NCBI GenBank assembly: GCA_000242935.3 | Contig: CP007053.1 | Location: 2,837,001-2,901,000 of the forward strand | Direction: 5' to 3' | Source: Opitutaceae bacterium TAV5 | GTDB lineage: Bacteria > Verrucomicrobiota > Verrucomicrobiia > Opitutales > Opitutaceae | Length of the DNA stretch: 64,000 nucleotides | Shown here: positions 45,501 through 53,654 of the stretch, piece by piece | Layout of the letters: every line of letters begins with the position of its first letter | Position numbering within the stretch: the first letter of the stretch is position 1 | Notes under the pieces: model-generated | What the model saw: only the letters and a program-made list of their open reading frames with translations | Databases searched by the model: none | What the model was told of the DNA's origin: nothing | Program-made: the position numbers and the translations under genes

Positions 45501-47357
45501 GAGGGGACGCACGGCAACGGGCTTCAGGGTGCGGGAGCGGTCGCCGATCCACGGGTTAAGACCGGCGACGCCCTGGACGCGGTAGGCGTCGGTGATCATC
45601 TGGAGCGGCGCGGCAAAGGCTTCGCGGAGACGTCCGCCGCGCTCGCGCTCGGTCCAGTCGAAAACGGTTTCTCCCATGTAACTGGACTTGCTTTCGGCGT
45701 CGCCGGTGAGGTGCCAGTATTCGCCGATGACGAGAGGGCGGTCCCATTCGAAACGGGCGCGCCAGGCGGTGTTCTCACCGGTCTGGCGGAGCCAGTAGAG
45801 GTCGTTGGGGAAGACGAAGCCGCTGTGCGGATAGCGTTCGCGCAGGGAATTCCCGACGGAGGACTCCGGATAGTGGATGTTGATGACAGGGAGGCGTCCG
45901 CCCCAGCTGACTTCGGCGTCGCCCTGGAAGGGACGGGTGGGATCGGCTTCAGTGGCGGCGGCGATGAGCTTTTCGGCGATAGCCATGCTGTCGGGATCGG
46001 TGGAGCCCCAGAGGGATTCGTTGGTCAGGCTCCACATGATGACCGAGGGGCGGTTGCGGTGGAGACGGATGAGGCTCCGGGTGTAGTCCAGGACATTGGG
46101 GAGCCAGAGGTCGGTGTGTTCGCGGGAGTATTTTCCGGACATGTTGACCCAGGCGGACTCGGGAATGGCCATGATCCCGAGTTCGTCGCAGAGATCGAGG
46201 ACTGCCGTATTGTTGAGCCCGTGATGGAGACGGATGGCGTTGAAAGGACGGCCGGCAGTGGAGCGGAGTTCGTCGAGGATGCGCGGAGTGGCCCCGAGGG
46301 CCATGTTGTAGAGCGTGCTGTCGCGGAGCAGAACGGTACGAATGCCGTTCAGGTAAAAATCGCGCCCGCGGATTTCAAACTCACGGCAACCGAAACGGAC
46401 GGTGTCGCGATCGATTTCGCGTGTCGGTGTTTCCGTATCGGTTATCCGGATGCGTGCATGGTAGAGAGCCGGAGTATCGGGGCTCCAGAGGACGGGCGCG
46501 ATCCAGTCGCGGGAGAGCGTGACGGTTTTTGTCTCGCCGGGTTTGAGGGTGAGACGACGGGCCGGGAGATCGGTTTGCGGACGGTTGTTTCTGTCAACGA
46601 CGAGGCCGTCGATATCGAGGGTTGCGGGGGCGCGGGTTTCATTGACAAGAGTGGTTTCGAATTCGATGCGGCGCTCTTTGACGAATGTTTTGACAAAGAT
46701 ATCGTCGATGCGGATGGCGGGGAGTATCCGGAGTTCGACGCGTCCCCAGATGCCGCTTGGCGCGCCGGCGGTGGGAGCAACGAAGGTGCGGGTGGCGAGG
46801 TCCACCAGTCCTTCCTGGGCGGCGAGGCCGACGAGGAGGCGGTTTTCGGCGCCATCGGCCTTGAGGAGGTCGGTGATGTCATAGCGGAGCGGAACGAGCC
46901 CCTGCACGGAGGAACCGAGGCGAACACCGTTGAGCCATGTTTCCGTCTTGTGGGAGATGCCGTGAAAGACGAGGTGGACACGTTTTCCGGGAGGGAGTTT
47001 TCCGGGGTAAGTGAAGCGGCGTTCGAACCAGCCGGCGATGCCTGTCTTGCGAATCCACTGGCCGTCTTTGGTGAGGATGCGGTCGATGAAGGTGTGATAA
47101 GGGCTCTGGACAGCGGGGCCGTTGAGAACGCGGGTGCGTCCGGGGATTTTTTGCGGAGACCAGCCCGTTTCGGGGGGAGGGTAATGTAACTCAAGGCCGG
47201 ATACGGGTTGTGCGCGCCATTCGCCTGCCAGGTCGAGCGTGGCGCGTTCGCCGTCATGCAGAATGGCCGGGGCGGGGAGTGATTGCCCGGCGACAAAGGT
47301 TCCCTGCAAGGCCAGGAGCGAAACCAGAATGAACACGGCACGGATACGGGAAAACAT
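42555..47357 (-). CDS. Very large secreted GH2 glycosidase with C-terminal LamG-like domain
   Basis: I prefer the ATG at 47357 (1600 aa; an in-frame ATG at 47384 would add 9) because its distance to the operator candidate (49 nt) mirrors the pseudopilin unit (47 nt) and it starts a cleaner signal peptide (FSRIRAVFILVSLLALQG). Numbering from the upper ATG: sugar-binding jelly roll with DLAGEWRAQPVSG (about 51-63), beta-sandwich, TIM barrel from DFYLNGIRTVLLRD. Acid/base is in IMWSLTNESLW (E456) and nucleophile in LVIGEYWHL (E555). About 800 further residues contain no recognised catalytic domain (a glutamine-amidotransferase-like stretch around LLVIGNDTLPSPAEQQII is possible). The last ~180 residues form a LamG-like domain (LLGGWDFTQPDAKG ... 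FDGWLRRLTLHAL). Substrate unknown. Confidence 0.85.
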   Translation of the reverse strand: MFSRIRAVFILVSLLALQGTFVAGQSLPAPAILHDGERATLDLAGEWRAQPVSGLELHYPPPETGWSPQKIPGRTRVLNGPAVQSPYHTFIDRILTKDGQWIRKTGIAGWFERRFTYPGKLPPGKRVHLVFHGISHKTETWLNGVRLGSSVQGLVPLRYDITDLLKADGAENRLLVGLAAQEGLVDLATRTFVAPTAGAPSGIWGRVELRILPAIRIDDIFVKTFVKERRIEFETTLVNETRAPATLDIDGLVVDRNNRPQTDLPARRLTLKPGETKTVTLSRDWIAPVLWSPDTPALYHARIRITDTETPTREIDRDTVRFGCREFEIRGRDFYLNGIRTVLLRDSTLYNMALGATPRILDELRSTAGRPFNAIRLHHGLNNTAVLDLCDELGIMAIPESAWVNMSGKYSREHTDLWLPNVLDYTRSLIRLHRNRPSVIMWSLTNESLWGSTDPDSMAIAEKLIAAATEADPTRPFQGDAEVSWGGRLPVINIHYPESSVGNSLRERYPHSGFVFPNDLYWLRQTGENTAWRARFEWDRPLVIGEYWHLTGDAESKSSYMGETVFDWTERERGGRLREAFAAPLQMITDAYRVQGVAGLNPWIGDRSRTLKPVAVRPLEYFPNFFAGKTQTRKVVVFNDSRTAWERMHLLCTLKIGERILWSETIPAQAASGERNVLDIPIPVPSLPFADSSGNTPAVQALLTVQLAHVRSDRNQPLDQFEETVFIMPRATLASFARSAPSTPAIFLLDTSGDTAAAMGKLGWTPPHGKTLAPQTIAGIRLLVIGNDTLPSPAEQQIIADFAAAGGSVLVLRQDAQSPLASALPWLPAPDAAHVSTRAWPRTHAHPALAGLDPRQLSWWRPDHLVSRKTFQKPSTGDYRVMLDTGGQFGLLWSPLLEVPHGQGLFILSQLNLVDRIDDEPLAGRILASLIRSALEHHPRPSAPLRLLASTSSKIPAALRAADIDFTTAFDLAAPAGGPLLLADGFAPSETQLASIRNHLTSGGHVWIHGYTRETLSAVAPLFPFKPELEDYPKHIKTAARQTEDPLIDNLSTFDFFWAKINLGRLSQGAQSTAPLGGPALRISSDNTTAVPLITPALLVKIPVGSGTLLFDNLRWEDALAFESDKVTRIVSSLAINQGARAAPRRDAPRYDHFFVDLSAHANMGYHDRIADDGIGGWTDQGDNDMRFFLINHTGREGGLDTGMEVEAEVFPTRMDFAGQPFRLIDPARNSGRAIVSLRGTDHGTRLPDAARAVPVARRADTLWLLHAASWASPKVHQDVARITVHYADAITVTLPIRYGLETSDWWTPAAVPNSRIAWTGRNLLHSPVGIYSTAWTNPHPDKEIRTLDIQAALGPTQFVLLAITGGTRAGAGAPAVIPKTTATPSPVMPSAVTRPLPAAQDPLLGGWDFTQPDAKGAIPNLVKNAPALRPAKTAPVPETHDNRPALRFQGGASLNSPACPDIIPSDGLPFALELAFAAATRPGNSLAGLYQKFNYKKDGFRLLLNKRGQLILEINTASDSGPVIKTLASRTRIEPGRDYIARITFDGRHCTLHLDGKLDTLIETPPPLPSDARIQIGTASGPEYHFDGWLRRLTLHALQ

Positions 47358-47405
47358 GTGGGCGGCGAGTAATACGAAGGGCATGAGGAGTATGGCAAAT
47401 ACCGG

Positions 47406-47425
47406 TTAATTCATCGTCGAATTGA
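47406..47425. promoter_or_regulatory. Module C operator candidate 2 (upstream of GH2)
   Basis: TTAATTCATCGTCGAATTGA has 7-bp arms (6 of 7 matching) and a 6-bp spacer, and shares AATTC-N6-GAATTG with the site at 40497. It lies between the LacI stop and the GH2 start. Confidence 0.55.
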
Positions 47426-47475
47426 ATCAAGCGAAAAATACATGTTCACCAAAAATCAGGGGAAGCGGCTGACGG

Positions 47476-48555
47476 CTATTGCAGGCGGAGAGCCGGGAGG
47501 AGTGAAGAACGCCAGAGGCCGGATGCCGTCTCCACCGAGACGTCGGGAATGAGACGGCTGGCGAAGACTTGCGAGGGGAGGCTGCTGATGGCCTTGTCCT
47601 CGACAAGGCGCACCGCCATCCCTGCCGCCGCGCGAGCCATCGCGTAAAAGGGAATATCCATCGTGGGCATGGCGACCGGGGCTTCGCGCGAAAAGTCTCC
47701 GTTATAGCCAGCCACGACAAGCTGGTCGGGGACGCGGATATCCAGCCGGTAAAGAATGCGAATGAGCCGGAGGGCGCTGAGATCGTCGGGACAAAAGATG
47801 GCATCGATCCCGGGCTTCGTTTGCAGCCAGCTTTCGACTTTGGGTTCCCATCCGGCTCCGAAATCGAGAATTGCCGGTTTGAGACCCCGGGCTGCCAGGG
47901 CCTGCGTGCAGCCCGATTGACGATCGTTGAGACTGTAGTGCATGGAATCGTCGTTGCCCCGGAGAAAGGCGATGCGACGGAGTCCCTTGTCGAGGAGATG
48001 CGTGGTCAGTTCGGCTGCGCCTCGTATGTCATCCACATAGACGGAATTGGTCGCGCGCTTTTCGTTGAGATAAACAACGGGCAGTCCGCTGGCGTCGATG
48101 GCCTCGGCGTAGGCGGGGGGCAAATTGCCCTGATGGACGACCACGAGGGCGTCGAGGTGGGATTGCCTGAAAACGATCGGGAGGGCGCTTTTGTTATTGG
48201 TCAGGTCGGCGGGTATTTTGACCAGAACTACGTGATACCCGTGTTCGGAGGCGGCATCGAAAACGCCGGCCTCGGCCCCGAGCCGGGGGTAATGGACGAC
48301 GCTGCGACTGGCCTCGAAGTAGCCGATGTTGAAGAAGCGTCCGTAGCGCATGGCGCGGGCGCTGGTATCGACGCGATAGCCGCGTTTTGAAGCGAGTTTT
48401 TGCACGCGTTCGAGCGTGGCGGGGCTGAGCTTGACGTTGCTTTCGCGGGGATTGAGCGCTTGGGAAACAGCGCGGTCGCTGAGGCCGAGTTCACGGGCGA
48501 GGTCGCGAATGGAAACTTTTTTGCGAGGTGTCTTCAAAACGGGATGGCTTACCAC
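47476..48555 (-). CDS. LacI-family transcriptional regulator (module C)
   Basis: A 359-residue protein starting at a GTG (48555). The helix-turn-helix is VSIRDLARELGLSDRAVSQA (about 14-33), then LSPATLERVQKLASKRGYRV. The effector domain shows HLDALVVVHQGNLP, VVYLNEKRATNSVYVDD, LRRIAFLRGND, DAIFCPDDLSALRLIR and LVVAGYNGDFSREAP, a complete LacI/PurR-type fold. It is upstream of and in line with the GH2 gene, 91 nt away from its upper ATG. The two near-identical palindromes in module C are the best candidates for its binding sites. The sugar effector is unknown. Confidence 0.95.
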   Translation of the reverse strand: MVSHPVLKTPRKKVSIRDLARELGLSDRAVSQALNPRESNVKLSPATLERVQKLASKRGYRVDTSARAMRYGRFFNIGYFEASRSVVHYPRLGAEAGVFDAASEHGYHVVLVKIPADLTNNKSALPIVFRQSHLDALVVVHQGNLPPAYAEAIDASGLPVVYLNEKRATNSVYVDDIRGAAELTTHLLDKGLRRIAFLRGNDDSMHYSLNDRQSGCTQALAARGLKPAILDFGAGWEPKVESWLQTKPGIDAIFCPDDLSALRLIRILYRLDIRVPDQLVVAGYNGDFSREAPVAMPTMDIPFYAMARAAAGMAVRLVEDKAISSLPSQVFASRLIPDVSVETASGLWRSSLLPALRLQ

Positions 48556-48918
48556 GACTTGTTACGGCGGACGATGCCTATGTCAGGAATTTTTTGCAGA
48601 ACCGTTGCCATCTCCCGAATGCCGTTGCCTGACCGCTTTCCGGATGAGGGCAGAGGGATTCGTTTCCTCCATCTGGTGGCCCGGAGAGATTGGATGCGAA
48701 GGGGGAGACGAGGTCGTTCAGGAAGCTGCCGGAGGCATTCGGAAACACGATAAGGTGTTTCGAGGGTGAAAATGCACGGGCAGAGCGGGGAGTGATCCCG
48801 CCGGTATCAGATGGAGATGATGCCGGCGGATGCCATGAGCGAACAAATCGATCGGATCATGCGTATCCATGATGCGCGCCGAATGTGCTGGCGGAGGGTG
48901 AATGGAGGAGAAAATGCC
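48556..48918. other. Gap between modules C and D
   Basis: No gene is supported in these 363 bases. The only clear structure is the palindrome at 48742-48761. It must contain the promoter of the module C LacI gene and the end of the module D transcript. Confidence 0.5.
48742..48761. promoter_or_regulatory. Perfect 20-bp palindrome (7-6-7)
   Basis: GAAACACGATAAGGTGTTTC has perfect 7-bp arms around a 6-bp spacer. It is 187 nt upstream of the LacI start and 158 nt downstream of the GH105-like stop. It may be an operator or a short transcription-stop hairpin; no long T-run follows. Confidence 0.4.
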
Positions 48919-49983
48919 TCAGCGGACGATGGTTTCGATGGTGAGAAGATGGGCTTGTCCTGATGCGAGCACCACAGGGCCGAAAGCATGGGGGTCGTTG
49001 AGGACGGGGGCCTGGGCCATGTAGTCGATTTTGGTGCCTGCGCCCGGGCAAAGACAGCCACGACAGGTGTGGAAAATATCGAGGTCGTCGGTGATGTAGG
49101 CAAGAAGCCCGCGCATGCCTCTTTCAAAACGGGTACGATGGGCGTTTGTCTCCGGCGTATCGGGGAGGGCGAGCAGGCCGGCCTCCAGTCCGGAGCCGAG
49201 GGCGTAGAGCAGAAGCGCGGAGCCGGAAGTCTCGACGTAGGATGTCGGCTCGGTCATCTCCTGGTGCCAGAGGCCGTCGATATCCTGAGCGCGGGCGCAG
49301 GCTTCGACGTGATCGCGATAAAGGGCGAGCGACTCGGCCTTGCGGGGATGAAAATCAGGCAGGTGGCGGGCGAGTTCGATGAGGGCAAACGCTCCCCAGC
49401 CGTTGCCGCGGCTCCAGTGATCTTCGGAAATACTGCCCGGTCCGGTGAAATTGCGGCCTTGGTGGAGGAGTCCATTGTCGGGATTGCGGAAGAGGCGGAC
49501 CATCTTCGCGGTCTGCTGGAAGGATTCTTCGACGTAGCGGTCGTCGCCCAGGGCGAGGCCGGCGAAGAGCAGGAAGGGTCCGACGGCGAAGGCGACGTCG
49601 ATCCAGGCCAGACCTTTGGCGGCGTCACGCGGACGCGTAAGAATACCGTCGGGGTCGCGCGGGGCATGATTGAGGATTTCCTCGGCGTAGCGGCGGACGG
49701 CATCGCGGACTTCGGGCAGGTATCCGCGCCAGAGAAGGTAGGCCGACGCCGCGCCGCCACAGAGATAGTTGGGAAAATTGGTCCGGAAACGGAGTTCTCC
49801 CCGGATGAAGGGCATGAGCCATTCGCGAATTTGCGCCCTGATCGCAGGGTCACCGGTACCGGTCGCGAGGCGGGCCATGCCATAAAGGGTGACAATGCCT
49901 TCGTAGCGTTCGAAATTGCCACAGATGGTGAGGTGTTTGCGGGCGGCTCCGAGGGCGAGATCGAGGGATCGGATGGATCGCAT
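48919..49983 (-). CDS. GH88/GH105-type unsaturated glucuronyl/rhamnogalacturonyl hydrolase candidate (module D)
   Basis: Start chosen at the ATG at 49983 (354 aa, normal for GH105); the in-frame extension overlaps the beta-helix gene. The alpha/alpha-barrel features include ERYEGIVTLYGMARLA, DAAKGLAWIDVAFAVGPFLL (conserved Asp in W-I-D), FTGPGSISEDHWSRGNGWGA (about 219-238, the W-x-R-G-N-G-W motif) and GLWHQEMTEPTSYVETSGSA. These enzymes remove the unsaturated sugar left by a lyase. No signal peptide is present, so it works inside the cell. It is 10 nt downstream of the beta-helix gene, a fitting partner if that protein is a lyase acting on an acidic polysaccharide. Confidence 0.88.
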   Translation of the reverse strand: MRSIRSLDLALGAARKHLTICGNFERYEGIVTLYGMARLATGTGDPAIRAQIREWLMPFIRGELRFRTNFPNYLCGGAASAYLLWRGYLPEVRDAVRRYAEEILNHAPRDPDGILTRPRDAAKGLAWIDVAFAVGPFLLFAGLALGDDRYVEESFQQTAKMVRLFRNPDNGLLHQGRNFTGPGSISEDHWSRGNGWGAFALIELARHLPDFHPRKAESLALYRDHVEACARAQDIDGLWHQEMTEPTSYVETSGSALLLYALGSGLEAGLLALPDTPETNAHRTRFERGMRGLLAYITDDLDIFHTCRGCLCPGAGTKIDYMAQAPVLNDPHAFGPVVLASGQAHLLTIETIVR

Positions 49984-49993
49984 CGGAGCGAGG

Positions 49994-51649
49994 TCAGTCC
50001 TGTCGCGAGGAGAGCCGCAGCCTGAGCTGGGCTTCGTAGAGATCGGGCGGATCGGGGACCGCTCCGGGGTTTTCGATGCGACACCGGGCGAGGTCTCCGG
50101 TCGGGGTTTCCTCCGGGCGGGCATCGGTGACGATGGCGGCGCCCTGAAGGCCGACGATGGCGCCCTGGGGCATGAGGTTGGCCCAGCCGATCATGTAGTT
50201 GCGGTTGTTGGTGACCTTGATGTTCCAGTTCACGAAACGCGCTCCCATCGGAGGACCGCCGACGCCGCCGTGGTTGCCGTCGTTGTTGAGCGTGATCCGG
50301 GTGCGGATGTTGTCATAGGGGAAATTGCGGTGCGTATCGAACGTGCCATGACTCATGGTGCCGTGCGACCAGACGTTGCCCGCGGAGAAGTGTTCGGCGT
50401 TGAGGCCGTGCATGGGGGTGGTTTCGATCGCGAAATCCTGAAAGAGGATGTCGAAGCTGCGGGTGCGGCAGGTGGTGGCGTGGTGATGTTTGCTCAGGGC
50501 GGGGCGGCTCGCCTTGAGCGTGAAGCCGGTCAGGGTGACACATTTGGAGGCCGCGGTGCCGGGGCCGTTGTCGGCGTCGATGAGGGTGACGTTGCGCAGC
50601 CAGCAATGGATGGCGGCGTTGAACCAGGGGGCGTTCCAGCCTTCGTCCACGTTGTGCAAGGCGGGCGTCCAGACGCGTTCGCGGGCGTAGCTGAGCGTGA
50701 GATTTTCGATGCCGCTTTCACGGATGACGGGGCCGAGCAGGCTGACCTGGGGCTGCCATTCGGAGCGCACGTCGGAGCGGAGGGGCTGGCGAAGGGTGAG
50801 ACGGGAGCCATCGATGGCGGCGACTTCCACGACCCATTGCAGGTGCACGGCGCGCTGGTAGCCGGCGTGGGTTTTTTGCGCCCAGTCATAGGCGTCGGCC
50901 CACGGGCCATCGCCGCAGAGGTTTTTTATGAGCGTGGGGTTTTGCGGGCGGGTGTCGTTCTGGCGCAGGATGATGAAGTCGCCAGGGCGAAGGGCGTCGG
51001 CGGGAGGTGGCGTTGCGAGGACAAGCGTGCGGTCGCCGCGGCGGGCGGGGGCAGACACGGCGCCGAGCGAGGGGCCGGCGTCCCAGCCTTCGGTGAGGCG
51101 TTGGGTCGTCCAGGTAGCTTTGCTCGCGGGCGTGAACCAGACGAGCCCGCCGGACCAGGACCAGCGCGAGGGCAGGCGGCGGTCGGGGGGAGCGCCGGCG
51201 ATTCTGATTTTACCGTCGCGAAAGGCAGTGGAAAGGGGGCGGGTAAAGTGAATGCGCGTGGCATCGCGGGACTGGCCGCGGAGGACCGTCCTGTCGGTGT
51301 TGACGAAGAGGACACCGCTGACGTTGTAGGTGCCGTCGGGAAACCAGATGACGCCGCCGCGGGCCGGATCGACGGAGGCCAGCGCGGCGCGGATGGCTGC
51401 GGTGTCGTCGGCGGAGCCATCGCCCCTGGCCCCGTGGTCGCGGACGTTGATCAGCGGTCCATCCGGCGAGGGGATGGGCTTTTCGCCGTACTGATAGCCG
51501 GCCCAGGAGCAGTTCGGGATGTTGGGATGGGTGTCGGGCGAGGCTGCGTATTCATCCCACAATGACGCCCGGAGCGGAGTGCCGGCGACGTGAAGAAGCA
51601 TGGCGGCAAGGACGATGTTGCGGACGAGGACGGCGGTGGCGGGACGCAT
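49994..51649 (-). CDS. Secreted right-handed beta-helix protein (pectate-lyase superfamily, module D)
   Basis: Start chosen at the ATG at 51649 (551 aa), giving the signal peptide AVLVRNIVLAAMLLHVAGTP. After it, PNCSWAGYQYGEKPIPSPDG and LINVRDHGARGDGSADDTAA form the classic 'G-Y-x-Y-G-E ... V-x-D-x-G-A-x-G-D-G-x-x-D-D-T' opening of pectate-lyase-3 proteins, followed by GVIWFPDGTYNVSGVLFV. Repeating beta-helix coils follow (ENLTLSYARERVW, CWLRNVTLIDADNGPG). It probably binds or cleaves an acidic glycan outside the cell. It overlaps neither neighbour but is only 34 nt from the PEP-CTERM stop and 10 nt from the GH105-like start, so it is part of one operon. Confidence 0.88.
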   Translation of the reverse strand: MRPATAVLVRNIVLAAMLLHVAGTPLRASLWDEYAASPDTHPNIPNCSWAGYQYGEKPIPSPDGPLINVRDHGARGDGSADDTAAIRAALASVDPARGGVIWFPDGTYNVSGVLFVNTDRTVLRGQSRDATRIHFTRPLSTAFRDGKIRIAGAPPDRRLPSRWSWSGGLVWFTPASKATWTTQRLTEGWDAGPSLGAVSAPARRGDRTLVLATPPPADALRPGDFIILRQNDTRPQNPTLIKNLCGDGPWADAYDWAQKTHAGYQRAVHLQWVVEVAAIDGSRLTLRQPLRSDVRSEWQPQVSLLGPVIRESGIENLTLSYARERVWTPALHNVDEGWNAPWFNAAIHCWLRNVTLIDADNGPGTAASKCVTLTGFTLKASRPALSKHHHATTCRTRSFDILFQDFAIETTPMHGLNAEHFSAGNVWSHGTMSHGTFDTHRNFPYDNIRTRITLNNDGNHGGVGGPPMGARFVNWNIKVTNNRNYMIGWANLMPQGAIVGLQGAAIVTDARPEETPTGDLARCRIENPGAVPDPPDLYEAQLRLRLSSRQD

Positions 51650-51683
51650 GGCGGGAGTCGGAATGAGCGGCTGGGCCGCCGGT

Positions 51684-52643
51684 TCAGGGTCTGGAGGCCG
51701 GGGTCCGGAGTTTGCCCGGGGTCGGGAGTGTGTGGCGACGGATGAGAGCGGCCGCTGCGAAGACGAGCAATCCGGAGATGGCGGCAATGGTCGCGGGTTC
51801 GGGGACTGCGGTTGTATGGACGACAGACACGTCGTTCAGGGTGTACTGCACGGTGCCGCTGGCGAGGCCAATGGCGATGGTGTCGAAGGTTGAAACGATG
51901 CTGGCGGTGTCGCTGCCTGTCGCCGTGTAGTCGAAGGCGTTGCCGTCCTTGTCGATACCGGTAATGCGGGCGCTGATGAGGAGATTGCCCGCGTCTTCGG
52001 GATGAAGGGAAAGGGTGAACGTGTAGGTCTGGTTGGTGGTGAGAACGATGGACGTGCCGGCGGTGTTGGCGTTGGTGGAGGAAATGGGGGTGGTGAGATT
52101 GCCGCCATCATTGATGATGAGGGTATTGCTGGCTGAAGTGCGGCGTTCGTTGAGGACAAGCTGGGTGCTTCCGGTGTTGAAGCGGGCGGTGGCGCGATAG
52201 CCGGTATAGGAGATGAAACCGTCGGCGCCCAGATTGCTGCCTGCCTTGTTGCCGTTGGTGCCATGGTCGTCGACGTTGACGTGGCCATTGGCTCCCGCGT
52301 TGTACAGGCCGAGCCGGAAGAAATTGCCGCTGGCCACGTCGGTATCTCCGCTGACGTTGAATTTCACGGTGACGGAGAGCGTCTCGCCCACGCCGACAGT
52401 CGCGGGGTCGAAATAGGAAACGGCATGGACGCTGGCCGCGTTGAGCGTGAGGCCGGTGTTTTGTGTCCAGGAGAGGGTGGGGGTGTCGCCGGTGACGGCG
52501 CCCGAGGAGTACCATCCGGTGCGGGTGGCCGCGCTGAAATCGTCAGCAAAGACGGGGGTTGTCTGCGCCATCGCGTGGCAGACAAGTGCGGGAAGGGTTG
52601 CCAGGAGAATGGCGGATACGGTAGTTGTTTTATGGATATTCAT
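51684..52643 (-). CDS. PEP-CTERM protein (module D)
   Basis: A 319-residue protein. The signal peptide is VSAILLATLPALVCHAMA. The body resembles a carbohydrate-binding jelly roll: FADDFSAATRTGWYSSG at the start (a 'D-D-F-x-x-x' opening typical of laminin-G/CBM-like domains), LSVTVKFNVSGDTD and FRLGLYNAGANGH further on. The sorting tag is AVPEPATIAAISGLLVF, a hydrophobic helix and LIRRH, with a 15-residue Pro-rich tail after it. It follows the pseudopilin gene by 112 nt. No catalytic motif is seen, so glycan binding is the likeliest role. Confidence 0.9.
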   Translation of the reverse strand: MNIHKTTTVSAILLATLPALVCHAMAQTTPVFADDFSAATRTGWYSSGAVTGDTPTLSWTQNTGLTLNAASVHAVSYFDPATVGVGETLSVTVKFNVSGDTDVASGNFFRLGLYNAGANGHVNVDDHGTNGNKAGSNLGADGFISYTGYRATARFNTGSTQLVLNERRTSASNTLIINDGGNLTTPISSTNANTAGTSIVLTTNQTYTFTLSLHPEDAGNLLISARITGIDKDGNAFDYTATGSDTASIVSTFDTIAIGLASGTVQYTLNDVSVVHTTAVPEPATIAAISGLLVFAAAALIRRHTLPTPGKLRTPASRP

Positions 52644-52755
52644 TGTGATGGTGAACCGGGATGATGGCCGGGCGGAGGTGTGAGGACATGCGGCAGCCGG
52701 AAGGGCAGGTCAGTACCTGCCGGTGCTGCCGGAAAAAAGAGGACCGGGCCGTGAA

Positions 52756-53484
52756 TCAGTAGCTGACCGAGAAGTTACGCTGTTTGAGGGTGCCTTTGGC
52801 GTACGTCTTGACGGAGCCGTCGGCATGAACGGCGTTGAGTTTGCCGTTGTGACGGAAGCGGAAGTAACCGTCGTTGTTGACACCGTCGGCATCGTTGCCG
52901 TCGGGGAGAATGTCGTCGGCATTGTTCACGGAGTGAGGAGGACGGCCCATCCAGGCAGGGCCGGTCTCAAGGTCCTGAAGGCGGATGTGGGCGGTGCCGG
53001 TGGTACGCTGGCTGGCGTCCATGTAGAGAATGGTCTCGGAGGGCCGGGTCACCTGTTCCGGGGAGATGCGGACGGGGTAGGTGCTGAGGCTGACATGAAG
53101 GAAGGGGTTGGCGCTATAGGTGCGAGTGATTTCGCTCGTGGAGGGACGGATGGTGCGGGAGGGGCATTCGTCGATGGCGGTGCCTTTATCCTGGAGGCTG
53201 CCGAGCGTGACCTTGGGATTGAGGTAGGGAGCGAGTTCCCTGGTCAGCATGGGGATGTTGCCGGAGGGATAGACACGATTGTCGGTAAGGTAGAGTGCAA
53301 TGGCGACGCCTGTCTGCCGGAGGTTGCTCTTGCACCGTGCGCTGTTGGCGGATTCGCGAACCTTGCCGACAGTGGGAAGAATGATGGCGGCAAGGATGCC
53401 GATGATGGCAATGACGGTGAGAAGCTCGATCAGGGTGAAGGCGGCGCCGGGACGGGGCAGAATCGGTTTGGTGACAGGTTTCAT
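52756..53484 (-). CDS. Prepilin-like protein with H-X9-DG motif (module D)
   Basis: Start chosen at the ATG at 53484 (242 aa). The prepilin motif is [19 protein letters not shown] at about 15-33, followed by [20 protein letters not shown]. The C-terminal motif is [18 protein letters not shown], an exact H-X9-DG, close in layout to the module C protein. It is the first gene of the leftward module D operon and diverges from the LacI gene at 53655. The region between (170 nt) holds weak inverted repeats but no clear operator. Confidence 0.9.
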   Translation of the reverse strand: MKPVTKPILPRPGAAFTLIELLTVIAIIGILAAIILPTVGKVRESANSARCKSNLRQTGVAIALYLTDNRVYPSGNIPMLTRELAPYLNPKVTLGSLQDKGTAIDECPSRTIRPSTSEITRTYSANPFLHVSLSTYPVRISPEQVTRPSETILYMDASQRTTGTAHIRLQDLETGPAWMGRPPHSVNNADDILPDGNDADGVNNDGYFRFRHNGKLNAVHADGSVKTYAKGTLKQRNFSVSY

Positions 53485-53604
53485 GGGATAGGGCGGAAAG
53501 GAAGGCTGCTGGTTTCGGGTGGTGGAGAAACGACCGCGTCGGTACACGGCGAATTGACTGTGGAAAGCATGTGATGAACGAGTCGGAAACTTGCAATTTC
53601 CCCG

Positions 53605-53624
53605 ATACTCATCACGAAGAGTAC
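53605..53624. promoter_or_regulatory. Weak inverted repeat between module D operon and its LacI gene
   Basis: ATACTC-N8-GAGTAC (5 of 6 arm positions match) lies 31 nt upstream of the LacI start at 53655. Given its weak symmetry, this is only a candidate operator. Confidence 0.2.
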
Positions 53625-53654
53625 GACGTTGTTTTCACCGTCATTCTTTTCGTT

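Noticed and set aside
42558-47189. Long plus-strand frames (42558-44108, 45231-47189) opposite the GH2 gene
   Set aside because: Shadows without domains.
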